A stretch of 64,000 bases of DNA, from contig MCFE01000392.1 of NCBI GenBank assembly GCA_002104905.1, forward strand, positions 1 to 64,000. The letters run 5' to 3'. Below the pieces are notes generated by a model. The model saw only the letters and a program-made list of their open reading frames with translations, searched no databases and had not been told where the DNA came from. The translations under genes and the position numbers were made by a program. The stretch comes from Basidiobolus meristosporus CBS 931.73 (taxonomy: Eukaryota > Basidiobolomycota > Basidiobolomycetes > Basidiobolales > Basidiobolaceae). Shown piece by piece: positions 31,816 through 43,760 of this stretch. Each line of letters starts with the position of its first letter. Position 1 is the stretch's first letter.

Positions 31816-34605
31816 CTAAAGTTGAGAGGGTTCTCCTGAATCTCTTTTCTTGTGATACCAATATCTTAATGGTTCAGTATTATCAGCAAGTCTTGCAAGC
31901 TTGAGTCTGTCCCTATGCACTAAGTCTTCCCGGATATTGCCTTGTTTGTCCACCAGTTGGTAAGTTGCAAATGGACATTCTCTGATGATCTTGAATGGTC
32001 CTGGCCATTGTGGCTCAAACTTCTTCCAAGTGTTGTTTCTTAGCAATACAAAGTTCCCAACTGTCAATGCTTCTGGTGCTATAGTCTTATCAAATCTCTG
32101 CTTCATCTTTTCTGCGCTTTGAGATACTTTGGTCTGTGCCTCTTGACGTCTTTGTTCCAGTTGCTGGTGTCTACTTGGCTGACTGAGTTCATCATCTAAG
32201 GTGTCTGTAAGCTTTGGTTGTGTGAGATCTCCTGGAATCCTTGGTTCACATCCATAAACTAAGTAAAATGGTGATTGCTGGGTGGTGTTGTGTACTCTGA
32301 CTCTGCATGCCAAGAGTGCTTGGTCTATATACTCATCCCATCTACTGACAACTCCATTTGCATACTTGGTCAGCATTTTTCCAAATAATCCATTAAACCA
32401 CTCAGTGACTCCATTAGTTCTGGGGTGATATGCTGAGGTTTTCAAGTGTCTGATCTGCTGCATTTCCAGGTAAGCCTCTAATGTCTTTGCCATAAAGTTT
32501 GCACCTCTATCGGATAAGATCTCCACAGGGCATCCAAACTTCATTAGGATCTCATGGTAAATGAAACTTGCAACTTCTTGTTCACTGGCTATTGGTACAG
32601 CTTTAGCAGCTGGCCATTTAGTGGCATGGTCAATTGCTACTAGGATCCAATGGTTGCATTTCCTGGTAGTTGGCAGTCTTCCAATAAAGTCAATTCCCCA
32701 TCTCTCAAATGGTCTTACAGGCTCCAAAGGGAAGAGTTTGGCAATTCTTTGTGGCTGGCCTTGATTGATTTGGCAGTTTGGGCATGTTTTTACTAGCTTC
32801 TCAATGTCTTGTTTCATTCTGGGCCACCATGCTCTGGCTTTCACAAGGCTATAGGTTCCTTCAATCCCAAGATGTCCATATCCATTGTGTAGCTTATGTA
32901 TTAAATCCAGGCAAGCAACATAAGGACAATAGGCAATAGGGCTTCCATCAACAACTTGGTAGAGTGTTTCATTCTGTACAACAAATTTGCTGGCTTCATC
33001 ACGGATTATCTTCTTGATATCTTCATCCACCTCATTAGGAATGGCTTGGTCCTCCAAGTACTTTGGTAATGGGCTAGGCCAATCTGATTCATGCACCAAG
33101 TTGAGTTGTGCAACTTGATCTAATCTTGATAAGGCATCAGCTATTGTGTTGTTTTTTCCAGGACAGTAGACAATCTCCAGGTCAAATTGCTGAATGTATT
33201 CACTCCATCTTGTCATTCTTCTAGAGAGTACCTTCTGAATAAATATATACTTGAGGGAGGCATGATCAGTCTTCACAGTGCCTTTGACTCCTTCAATATA
33301 GCATCTCTATGTCTTCAAACAGTGTATTATAGCAAGCATCTCCTTCTCATGGACTGGATAGTTTTGCTCTGCTGAGTTCAGTTTCTTGGATTCAAAGGCA
33401 ACAGGGTAGTCCTTTCCCTTGTGTTCTTGGCTCAGCACTCCACCAATTGCATAATCTGAAGCATCTGTGCACAGAGTGAACTCTTTTCTGAAGTCTGGTA
33501 TTCTTAGGCTTGGCAGCTTAGCAAGTTCATTCTTGAGCGTCTGGAAGGCAGTCTCACAAGCTATGTCCCACCTGTAGGTATTGTCTTTCTTGAGGATATC
33601 AGTTAAAGGGGCTGCAATACTTGCAAATGACTTGACAAATCTCCGGTAATAGGAAACCATTCCAAGGAAGGATCTGAGTTCTGATATGCTATGGGGCTGC
33701 TTCAAATTCTTGATAACTTCAACCTTCTTAGGGTCTAAGGTCACTCCTGTGCTAGTCACTATGTGTCCCAGGTATTCAACGTGTTCCTTGAAGAATTCAC
33801 ACTTGGCTAGCTTGCCATATAGCTTGTTCTCTCTTAGTTTCTTCAAGACCTTTTCAATGTGCACTACGTGATCCTCTTCTGTCTTGCTGTATATCAATAT
33901 GTCATCCAGGTAGATTATCACAAACTTGTCTAAGTGCTCCTGAAAGACAGTCTGCATCAGCGTCATGAATGTTGCAGGGGCATTAGTGAGGCCAAAACTC
34001 ATGACTAAGTACTTGTAATATCCATATCTGGTCCTAAATGCTGTCTTAGGAATATCTTCTGGTTTCACCCTAATTTGGTTGTATCCTGACATGAGGTCAA
34101 TCTTACTGAAAATAGTGGCTCCATTAAGTTGGTCCAAAAGCTCATCAATCCAAGGTATGGGGTACTTATTCTTGACGGTAACTGAGTTCAGGGCTCTGTA
34201 GTCAATGCACATCCTAAGTGTTCCATCCTTCTTTTTCACAAAAAGCACTGGTGCTCCCCAGGCTGACTTGCTGGGCCTGATGTATCCTTGCTCCCATAGC
34301 TGATCAATTTGTCTTTTCATTTCCTCCAATTCCAATGGACTCATTCTGTAAGGTGTCTTGCTCACTGGAGGGCTATCTCCTGTGTCAATGGCATGATCCA
34401 CGTCTCTGACTGGTGGTAGGCTTACAAGCGCAACTGGAAACACGTCTGAATATTTCTTCAAGAGAGTCTGGACCTGCTGGGGTGCTGGGGTAGAGGAATC
34501 CTCCTGTAATACCGCCATGAGGAACATCTGGGTACCTTTTCTAAGTGCTCTACAGAACTGGGTCTTGCTAAGTTCACTTGTCTCACACACACTGGAATTG
34601 ACCAA
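31816..34605 (-). pseudogene. pol: Gypsy E Pol: reverse transcriptase, RNase H, integrase, one in-frame stop
   Basis: One frame interrupted at 33307-33309 by TAG, in a place where the context (LKT-stop-RCYIEGVKG) suggests a former tryptophan codon changed by G to A. Before it, the reverse transcriptase carries [19 protein letters not shown] and [12 protein letters not shown], and RNase H begins [17 protein letters not shown]. After it come the RNase H end (VKTDHASLKYI, IADALSRL), the integrase HHCC finger (HNGYGHLGIEG, CPNCQINQG) and the catalytic core (WGIDFIGRLP, LSDRGANFM, HPRTNGVTEWFNG). The residue after NGVTE is W rather than the usual R. It ends with a GPF-type module (WPGPFKIIREC) and no chromodomain. 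It would be inactive without readthrough of the stop. Confidence 0.88.
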
Positions 34606-35948
34606 GTTGAAATCCAGCCTGGCAGGTAATAGCTCATAGGTCTTGTTGTCTTTTTGGATCTGAGTAGCATGGGTTCTCCAGTTGATTGATGGATTACGAC
34701 AAAATAGCCAGGTTTTCCCAAGTACAAGGTCAAACTTGCAGTTCCAAATATATAAGCCTGTAGGTCTTCTTCATAGTCATTGATCTTCATTCTTACTGGC
34801 TGGGGAATACAGTTGATTATGTGGGAGTTCCCATCAGCTGAGGAGACTGAAGTTGATTTGGTAGGTTCTGAGTTGATTCCAGCTTTCAAAGCAAATTGCT
34901 CTGACATGTACTCATGCAATGCTCCTGAGTCAATCATGATCTTGGCAGGTACTCCATTGATTACTCCATTCAAGTACAATAACTTCCCTGAGTTTGAAGT
35001 CATTTGGGACAAGTACTCTTCTGTCATTTGAAAGGTGAGTTCCAAGTCTTCTTCAAGCTCATCTTCCACATTACTGTGTTCATGGGACTCAATATGGTTG
35101 AAGGTTCTTGTTGGCTGGTGTCCATTTCTTCTCTGAGGGCAGTACTTTGCAATATGTCCCTGCTGGTGGCAATTGAAGCAAAGTCCTCTCTTCTTGCATT
35201 CTTTTAAGGAGGGATTCTTCTGCATAGCATCTATTTCCATTGGTACTGCTTCTGATTGTCTTCTTTCATAATGATTATAGCCTTTCTGATTAGTCACTGT
35301 AGGCTTCCCAACTCCAAACATAGCTGAGTCATGGTCAATGGCAATCTTGATGGCTTCTTCAATAGTCTGAGGTCTTTGGTAATTGACTTCCTTGCAAGTT
35401 CTTTCTTTCAACCCATCAATAAAGTATTCGGCTTGATCCAAGGGGTCCATTCTTTCAATTTGTCCAAGTAGACATCTGCACTCATAGATGTATTCTTGCA
35501 CCATTCCTTTCTGTCTGAGTGTCTTTAACTTCCTTCTTAGTAGTGTCTCCTGGTGTGGAGGCTCAAAAGCATCCTGAATTTCCGACACAAACTCATCCCA
35601 GGTAGAGATTGTAGAGCATCGCATCATAGTAGCTGACCTGATCTTGTTGTGGTACCACTGTAAAGCTGCATCTGCCAGGTAAGAAGCTGCATAATGCAAC
35701 TTGCTCTCTGGAGCAATTCCTTTAGCTTTAAAAGCTTCTTCAATCTGAAAGAGCCAAGTTCCCAGGTTTTCATTGACTCTGCCATGGTACCGGTTGACCT
35801 TCACACTAAAGTTGCTCTTGACAGGGCTTTGCTGGCTCTGAGCCATGGTAGTCATTCCTTGTTGCTGTTGGCTGAGGATCTGGAGTAACTGTTGCTGTTG
35901 GGCCAGGATTTGCTGCATGGCATTCTTCCATTCTTGATTCTCTGACAT
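34458..35948 (-). pseudogene. gag: Gypsy E Gag-protease, frameshifted after the protease site
   Basis: A 496-residue frame. It has a glutamine-rich N-terminus (QQILAQQQQLLQILSQQQQ), capsid with NENLGTWLFQIEEAF, zinc knuckle CFNCHQQGHIAKYC near residue 253, an acidic linker, and protease MIDSGALHEYM near residue 342. Near 34720-34735 the frame slips. The sequence [12 protein letters not shown], the expected protease end, is in the frame that leads into Pol, while the Gag frame runs on into about 90 unrelated residues. A single-base loss in an originally fused Gag-Pol frame is the simplest reading. Confidence 0.82.
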
Positions 35949-36006
35949 CTTGAGGGTGGTTTCTTCTTTCTTCAGGAGGGAGGTTTCTGGTTATTGCTGC
36001 TACCAA

Positions 36007-36375
36007 TGTTACAAGTCTTGGTATAAGAGTTGTAGAGAAATAGGGAGTTTAGCTAGTATTGTATTCACTAAAACTTGAACTGATTTTTATTGAGGTTCCA
36101 GCAGCTCCTTATATACATTTTGCCAAATCAATTGCTGACTAATTGTATTTCCTAATGTAGGTTGTGGCTGATGACTCATTTGATTGCATCATCATCACCC
36201 AATAAGATCCTACTTAATATATCTATTTCTGTCTGATAAGGATCTGCTGATTCATTTGCTGACTAATGCTACTGATTTCATAGATAATACTGATATACTG
36301 ATAACCTAAACATATACTAATTGATTTTGACTAAAAACTGATCTAACTTAAACATTCAAGCGGCAGATCATAACA
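36007..36375 (-). repeat. 5' LTR of gypsy element E (369 bp)
   Basis: Partner of 31437-31805. In element orientation it has ATGTATATAAGGAGC (TATA-like) followed by CAATAAAAATC, which are candidate promoter and polyadenylation signals. Confidence 0.9.
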
Positions 36376-36600
36376 ATAGTGTGATACACATTTATCTCTA
36401 TTTACATTAAAGAAAAATATCCAAGTACTATATTTTACCTACCATAATAATGGTATCCAATTGCATATATGATGCAAACATTACAAGCATGCACAATCAT
36501 CTGTGCTAACCTGATTGTGTCAAAGTGTGCTATAGTGTGCAAGATTGTTCCACATGGTGCAAAATGGTCCAAGAGCAAACCTGCCTAATGGTAGCTACAA
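36376..36600 (-). pseudogene. Tnp2-partner gene, 3' end fragment
   Basis: The minus strand matches 48540-48760 of the partner gene on the plus strand, including the CNMWENHAHYGI-like segment and the TGCACAATTGGATACC end. It is the far side of the tail interrupted by gypsy E. It meets the old copia G1 at about 36600. Confidence 0.55.
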
Positions 36601-36602
36601 TT

Positions 36603-37273
36603 CCATGCTTGATTGTTTTTTGCAGCTGCAGATTGACTCTGGAGCATCTCAACACTTTGCACAACAATAAGTATATTTTACCCAATTTCAAGAAAATGCA
36701 ATTAAGAAGGTTTTCATGGGTGACAATAGAGCTATTCATGAATTGGGAGAAGGAAGTATCCAAGTAAACCTTAGAAGCAGTGAAGGGAGCCATACACTAA
36801 CTTTTGAATTAGTTCTTTATGTACCAGGAATAGCCAAGAACTTATTATCTATAAGCAAGTCCACAGCAGAAGGATACAGTTTCAGCTTTACTATTTCTGG
36901 ATGCATGATCACTGATCAAAAAGGTGCCCACCTTGCCTTGAGTATCAGAGATCAGAATCTGTATTATTTAACTTATATGCCATCATATCTTGAAGCCATT
37001 ATAAGTGACTTGAATGAAGAAACACTAATGCCTTGGCCCCAGAGATTTGAACACATCAATTCTGACCATTTGCGCAAAATGATCAAAGATCAGCTAATTT
37101 CTGGTGTAAAAATTGATCCCCAGCTAACTTAGAGCACTGTGAAGTCTGCATACATAGGAAACAAGCCAAACTAACAATCAAGACCTCTAGGTTAGTTAAA
37201 ACTGAGAAAAATTTAGATCAAATACACTCAGACCTGTGCAAACCTATTCAAATCCCATCCTTAGGTAGGATGC
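36603..37273 (+). pseudogene. Old copia G1, 5' part (protease and pre-integrase domain)
   Basis: It begins at the protease region (IDSGASQHFA in a broken frame near 36630). It continues in an open stretch (36716-37132) with GDNRAIHELGEGSIQ, LYVPGIAKNLLSISK, and a GAG-pre-integrase domain with MPWPQRFEHINSDHLRKM. Copia F1 interrupts it at 37273/41960 with GATGC duplicated. It is a different copia family from F1, which has AEATASGSIQ and WETWHRRLGHIG at the same places. Confidence 0.7.
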
Positions 37274-37642
37274 TGTTGAAATATTGGACTATTTGGTATC
37301 ATTCAGCAGCTAAAAATTTACTTAACAGTTCTAGGCTAGTCTTAGTCACTGTAGGACTCATTTACTGCCTTAACTTTGCCACTTTCTCCAGATATATGAT
37401 CTTATGATTATTCCCCTATAGTCAGGATCAAATTAGCACTATTACCAAACATTATGTACTAACCCTGAAACTGTTACAGAATGCTCCTGAATATTGAGAA
37501 ACCCTCCCTACTTAGTGTTGCAGCTGTATTACTTCTACAAAGGTATAAATACTGAGCTTCTTTATGAATAAACAACAGTTCAACTATTATCACTATTTCT
37601 TGATAAGTTCCTTATATCCAAATCACTTCTTAAATTGCAACA
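37274..37642 (+). repeat. 5' LTR of copia F1 (369 bp)
   Basis: TGTTGAAATATTGG to AAATTGCAACA. TATAAAT at 37544-37550 is a likely TATA box, and ATGAATAAACAAC follows about 20 bases later. Confidence 0.92.
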
Positions 37643-37658
37643 GGTTATGAGCCCCGAT
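37643..37658 (+). other. Primer-binding site of copia F1 (half-tRNA type)
   Basis: GGTTATGAGCCCCGAT directly follows the LTR. Its complement contains GGGCTCATAACC, with the CAT anticodon flanked by loop and stem bases typical of initiator tRNA-Met. This matches the internal priming known from Drosophila copia. The same sequence occurs in F2 at 53509-53524 on the minus strand. Confidence 0.6.
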
Positions 37659-37678
37659 TGCCTTAATCTATTCTAAAG

Positions 37679-40600
37679 ATGACTTCTACCAGCAAACAAA
37701 GCAATACCAACATCTTCCCTGTAAAGGAGAGGTTTGATGGGAAGAACTACAGACTTTGGAGAATCAAGATGCAGATCCACCTTGAGGAAAGAAAGCTTTG
37801 GAACATAGTAACAGGAAAGGAAGTTGAGCCCAAAGGAACAGCAGAAGATGTGGAGAAGTTTCAAGAGAAGGAGAGAAAGGCCTTCAATGCAATATGCATC
37901 AATGTGCAAGACTCCTTCATTGGACAAATCCATGTCTCAAATACTGCCAAAGCAGCATGGGAATCCTTAGAGAAGATCTTTAGAGCAAAGTCAGTATCAA
38001 GCAAGCTTTGTTTGAAACAAAAGTTCTTCAACATGAGAAAAAAGCCAGATGATGACATGCTACAACTCATTACCAGAATGGAGACACTTGCAGAAGAACT
38101 TTACAGTATTAATGCTGGTGTAGATGATGAAGAAAAGATACTCTGTCTGCTTTGCAGCCTACCAGACAAGTATGAGCTACTCATACTTTCTTTTGAAAGC
38201 AGAGAAGACAACTTGACTTTAGACTATGTCAAAGGAAGACTTCTCCATGAAGAACTCAGACGTAATGATCAAGCAGAGAAAATTGAAGATAATGCTTTAT
38301 TCAGTTCAGAAAGGCATACAGAAAAGAAGGGAAAGCAACAAAACCAAAGAAAACCTGGCTGCTGTAACTACTGTAAGAAGCCAGGACACTGGGCAAGAGA
38401 ATGCAAGAAGAAACAAGCAGACAAAAAACAGAAACTAGAGCAGGCAAACCATATAACTACTGATGAACAGTTATTTGTCACTGTACAAGAGAGTGCAAGT
38501 AACCAAAGTAATGAATGGTATATTGACTCTGGAGCATCACAGCATATTTGTGGTATAAAGGATTGGTTCAGCAACTTAAAGACTATTCCCGTAAGAAAGG
38601 TTTATCTGGGAGATAACTCTGCATTGGAAGCTACCGCTAGTGGGTCTATACAACTAAATATGAGTGATAACTCAGGGGCAACAACAGCAAAACTGACTGA
38701 CGTACTCTATGTACCTGGAATAGCTAAGAACCTACTCTCAGTCAGTAAAGCAACTACTCAGGGACTGAAATTTGTTTTTACTAAGCTGAGCTGCTCAATA
38801 CTGAGTGAAAATGGTCAAAAATTAGCTTCGGGAATCAGAGATCACAATATATACAAGTTACAATGCAAGATCATTGTACCTGAGTATGTCAACATTGCTG
38901 AAACTGATGAAACCAACTGGGAGACGTGGCATAGGAGGCTAGGACACATAGGGGAACAGAAAATGAGCCAATTGGTGAAAAATCAGCTTGTTTTGGGCCT
39001 AAAATACTCAATTCCGATCAAATTGAATGTTTGTAAGGGATGTTCATATGGCAAACAAGCTAGGCAACGTTTCAAGAGCTCAGAAGGCATTAATACCACC
39101 AAAATATTGGCCATTGTACACTCAGACATATGTGGCCCCATGAGAACACTGTCCTTTGGAGCCAAGAGATACTTTATGACGTTTATTGATGACAAGACAA
39201 GATATACATGGGTGTACTTCCTCAAAACAAAGGATGAAGCTTTAGAGACGTTTAAGCACTTCAAGAACATGGCAGAAACACAAACTGGGTGTAAATTGAA
39301 GGTACTACAAAGTGACAATGGAGGAGAATACTGCTCAAAGGAGTTTGCAAAATACTGCTTGTCTACTGGTATACTTCAACAGACCACAGTTCCTCATACT
39401 CCACAGCAAAATGGAGTAGCAGAACGTGCAAATAGAACAATAGTAGAGATGGCAAGATCTATGCTACATGATAAGGGAATGGACTACAAGTTTTGGGCTG
39501 AATCTGTTGCTACCGCTGTATACATCAAGAACAGATGCCCAACAACAGCACTACGTGATTCTACACCCCTTGAAGCATATACAGGCAAAAAACCAGATCT
39601 CCAGCACATCAGGATCTTTGGCAGTGATGTTTTTTATCACATCCCTGACAAAAAACGCTCAAAGTTGGAACCAAAGAGTAGAAAAGGGATCTTTCTTGGG
39701 TATTGTGAAGATACTAAAGGGTATAGAGTGTATGATGGCAAAATTCAGAAGCTGATCAAGAGCAGGGACGTTGTATTTGAGGAGAATTCAGATCAGAAAG
39801 CCACAGAAATCATTGGCCAGCTGCCTGATGATGCAATCAACACAAATTAAGAAGATATGTACCAAATCCAGCCAGAGATGGAAGATACTTCTACCAGTTC
39901 CAGATCAGAACAGATTATCCCAGTTAGGAGATCTACCAGAATAAGAAATGCCCCTGGATCCTGGTGGCAGACATCCAATGATCATGAAGAAGCTTATCTT
40001 GCCTTATGTGCCGAACCTCAGAATCTGGAACAGGCAATGCAAGGTCCAGATGCTACTAAGTGGCAACAAGCCATGCAGGAGGAGTACCAATCACTGATCA
40101 AGGCAAAAATGTGGGAACTGGTAGATTTACCAAATGGGAGAAAGCCAATAGGATGTAGATGGGTCTACAAGATCAAGATAACCTCAAATGGTGCCGTTGA
40201 TAAGTACAAGGCTAGATTGGTAGCTAAAGGCTATTCCCAGATCCAGGGACTAGACTTTAAGGAAACATTTGCTCCGGTTGCCAAGTTTAACTCTATTAGG
40301 ACAGTTCTAGCCCTGGCAGCTGTACACAGTCTAGATCTACACCAAATGGACGTCAAAACAGCCTTTCTAAATGGGGATTTGCAAGAAACTATATATATGG
40401 AGCAACCAGAAGGTTTTACCAATCCAAAAAGCCCCCATAAGGTGTGCAAACTTAGAAAATTGTTGTATGGGCTTAAGCAGGCACCCAGAGCATGGTATAA
40501 CAAGATTGACACATATCTAGAGGAAATTGGGTTCTCTCGTAGCACTGCAGATCACAGTATATATGTGAAACAGCTCAAAAAGGGTGTAATTATTCTAGTT

Positions 40601-41596
40601 CTTTATGTGGACGACCTAATTATAGCTACAAGTGATCAAGAGGCACTTAAACAGACGAAATCAGATCTCTTCAGCAAGTTTGAGATGAAAGATCTTGGAA
40701 AATTGAGCTATTTTCTTGGAATTGAGGTCAAATTTGACATACCTACGCAGAAAATTGTGCTGAATCAGTCTAAGTACATCAGGGACATTCTTAGACGCTT
40801 CAAAATGGAAAATTGCAAGCCTGCAGCAACACCTATGGACAATAACCTGAAATTAAGCAAATCTCAGCCAGTTATGGATGAAAATGGCTTGAATATGGAC
40901 CAAAACTTTCCCTATCAATCAATGGTCGGTAGCCTAATGTACTTGATGGTGTCTACATGTCCAGATATTGCAGTAGCAGTTGGAATAGTCAGTCAATTCA
41001 TGCAGAATTATGGATCAGATCAAATTGCAGCAGTTAAGCGGATTTTCAGATATCTACAAGGTACCATAAATATGGTACTGGAATACTCTGGAGCAGCTAA
41101 TAGGCAAAAATTTGATGGTTATAGTGATTCAGATTGGGGTAGAGATCTGATTGACAGACGCTCTACCACAGGCTATGTATTTCTTTATGCTGGTGCAGCT
41201 ATTACTTGGAATTGCAAGAAACAACCAACTGTGGCACTATCTACAACTGAAGCCGAATATATGGCTGCATGTCAAGCAACTAAGGAGGCTATATGGCTAC
41301 AAAAATTATTCAAAGACTTAGGTTTTAATTCAGGTGAACCAACATGTATTTACAAGGATAATCAAAGTTGTATTTCATTAGCTAGAAATCCTACTAATCA
41401 TGCCAGAACTAAGCACATTGATATACAGCATCACTTTGTGAGGGAAGCTGTAGAAAATAACTTAGTAGAGCTGGTTTACTGCCCAACTGACCAAATGGTG
41501 GCAGACATATTGACAAAACCACTAGCTAGGCCACAGTTTGAGATCCTTAGAGAGAAATTGGGATTAAGAAATTATTTAGTTGAGGGGGAGTGTTGA
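37679..41596 (+). pseudogene. gag-pol: Copia F1 Gag-Pol polyprotein with a single in-frame stop
   Basis: One frame of about 1305 codons, interrupted only by TAA at 39848-39850 between integrase and reverse transcriptase. The sister copy F2 has an alanine codon there. Gag has a zinc knuckle CCNYCKKPGHWAREC (residues 226-240). Protease is WYIDSGASQHICG near 280. Integrase has an HHCC finger (RRLGHIGEQ, CKGCSYGKQ) and the D,D,E triad at VHSDICGPM, LQSDNGGEYC and NGVAERANR. Reverse transcriptase has KTAFLNGDL and LVLYVDDLIIA (near 40603). RNase H has YSDSDWGRD and STTEAEYMAACQ. The final codons run into the 3' LTR. If the stop were read through, or if a sister supplied the protein, the element could still move. 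Confidence 0.9.
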
Positions 41597-41959
41597 AATA
41601 TTGGACTATTTGGTATCATTCAGCAGCTAAAAACTTACTTAACAGTTCTAGGCTAGTCTTAGTCACTATAGGACTCATTTACTGCCTTAACTTCGCCACT
41701 TTCTCCAGATATATGATCTTATGATTATTCCCCTATAGTCAGGATCAAATTAGCACTATTACCAAACATTATGTACTAACCCTGAAACTGTTACAGAATG
41801 CTCCTGAATATTGAGAAACCCTCCCTACTTAGTGTTGCAGCTGTATTACTTCTACAAAGGTATAAATACTGAGCTTCTTTATGAATAAACAACAGTTCAA
41901 CTATTATCACTATTTCTTGATAAGTTCCTTATATCCAAATCACTTCTTAAATTGCAACA
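41591..41959 (+). repeat. 3' LTR of copia F1 (369 bp)
   Basis: Differs from the 5' LTR at three places within the first 110 bases: AAACTT against AAATTT, ACTATAG against ACTGTAG, and TTCGCC against TTTGCC. The last is a CpG difference. Confidence 0.92.
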
Positions 41960-43760
41960 GATGCAACATTTAATTACTATTAATGACAGTTGTACAAGAT
42001 ACACATGGGTCTACATCATTGAGAGAAAGGATGACGGTCTATCTAGGCTCAGGGAGCTTATAGCACTGGTGGAGAGAGAAACTGGTAAAAAAATCAAGAA
42101 AATACACTCTGACAATGGTAGAGAATATACCTCAAAACTTTTCATCCACTTCTGCAAAATTCAACAAGCAGAGCAAGAAACAACTGTACCAAACTCCCCA
42201 CAGCCAAATGAAGTAGCAGAATGTGCAAATAGATCAATAATTGATATGGCAAGATCCATGATCCATTATCATAAATCATCCTGTGATTTTTGGGTGGAAT
42301 TAGTTGCCACAGTTGTATAACTTAAAATTAGGAGCTGTAGCAGAGTGCTTTGTGATTCTGTTCCACTTGAAGCATGGTATGAATAACGGACAAGTGCCTA
42401 GCACCTATGATTATTTAGGTGTACAGCATATGCCACAAAACATCCCTGGAATCTGTTATAATTTGAGCCAAAAAGTGTAAAATGCATATTTTTAGGCTAC
42501 TGCAATGATATTAGAGCATACAGACTCTACAATGCCAAAACTAAGAAGCTGATCAAGTCCAGGGATGTGTTATTTGATGAATATTCAAAATGCTCATAAA
42601 AAATGAAATCAGATGTTGACAAAAATTTCATCTCAAGTCAACTATTTGTCAGGATTGAATCACAGCAAATCAATGCAAGCTTTTTCACTCTAATGGTCTC
42701 TACAACCATGGTGCAGCCTGAATTAGCACCCAGGAATATCCCAGAAGTGATCATCCAATATCAAATGACAGGAGATCTAACCAGACAAACATAACCCAAA
42801 TTACTATATCAATGAGGGTACATACTTAGCCCATGCCTATTTGGTATATGGTGATGAGCCCCAGACTGTAAAAGAGGTCCCAAATTGCCCTCAGACAAAA
42901 CTTGGAGATCTGCATTGACTGAAGAATATCAGGCCCTGATGGAAACTCAAACTTAGCACTTGGTCAAATTACCAATCAACCAAAAATTGATTGGATGCAG
43001 ATGGGTCTTTAAGACAAAGTACAAGGCTAATGGTCCAGCTGAAAGACACAAAGCAAGACTTATGATCAAAGGATACTCTCAAACAATAGGATTTGACCTC
43101 ACTGAGACCTTTGCACCAGTAGTCAGTTTAATTCCATCAGATTAACATTGGCTATTGCAGCCAAATACAAGTTTTTGATAAATCAAATGGATGCAAAACT
43201 GTATATTTGATTGGAGAACTTGAAGAGGATGTGTATATGGATCAGCCTGATGGGGTTGCTGACCAAGATAACCTGCATTTGGTCTTCAAGCTTAAAAAAA
43301 CTTTATATGGACTCAAACAATCACCAAAAGCCTGGAACTGCAAAATGAATATTATTTGGCATCTTTGAGTTTCATAAGGAGTAATGCTAATTATAGTATG
43401 TGCCATAACCCATATAGAGCAAATCCAGTTCTATTAGCTCTATATACAGATGATCTTATTATAGCCACAAATAACCTAGAAACTTTGGAAGAGACTAATT
43501 CCAGCCTATCTAAAGAGTTTAAGATGTCCAATCCAGGAGAACACAATTACTACTTAGGGATAGGGTTCTCCATGGATAGGAGTACCCAGACTATTACTCT
43601 AAGCATTTCTGGTTATATTCAAGATATACTAAAGAAATACTAAATGGAAGATTGTAAACTGGCAGCTACCCCAATGGAGACAAACCTTACCCTATGAAAA
43701 ATAATTTGGTCCCACTAGTGAATTCAATCTAGATCAGCTGTCAAGATCCCATAATGAGAC
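41960..43760 (+). pseudogene. Old copia G1, 3' part (integrase core and reverse transcriptase)
   Basis: Resumes the element cut at 37273. The integrase core is at 41952-42320 with CTRYTWVYIIERKD, KKIHSDNGREYTS and VPNSPQPNEVAECANRS. The integrase C-terminal region with KKLIKSRDVLFDE is near 42540-42590. The reverse transcriptase start is at 42960-43145 (IGCRWVFKTKYKA, KARLMIKGYSQ, ETFAPV). The catalytic motif region near 43437 reads ALYTDDLIIAT (YTDD where family members have YVDD). The end near 43660 reads YxMEDCKLAATPME. There are several stops and frameshifts. RNase H and both LTRs are missing. Confidence 0.72.

Larger units (their letters stand above)
31437..36375 (-). mobile_element. Ty3/gypsy LTR retrotransposon E
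   Basis: A 4939-bp element on the minus strand. Two 369-bp LTRs (31437-31805 and 36007-36375) differ at three positions by my count. ATAG (plus a following T) flanks both sides: 31433-31436 and 36376-36379. The uninterrupted paralogous sequence at about 48735-48755 reads across the site and confirms the insertion point. After the 5' LTR the minus strand reads TTGGTAGCAGCAATAACC, the primer-binding site. Before the 3' LTR it reads AGTAGGGGAGAA, the polypurine tract. Coding is complete in content but broken by one frameshift and one stop. Confidence 0.9.
37274..41959 (+). mobile_element. Ty1/copia LTR retrotransposon F1, nearly intact
   Basis: A 4686-bp element with 369-bp LTRs (37274-37642 and 41591-41959) differing at three positions by my count. 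It is flanked by a perfect 5-bp duplication GATGC (37269-37273 and 41960-41964). The primer-binding site GGTTATGAGCCCCGAT (37643-37658) looks complementary to the anticodon arm of initiator methionine tRNA, as in Drosophila copia, rather than to a tRNA 3' end. The polypurine tract is TTGAGGGGGAG before 41591. The only coding defect I see is one stop codon in gag-pol at 39848. Confidence 0.92.
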
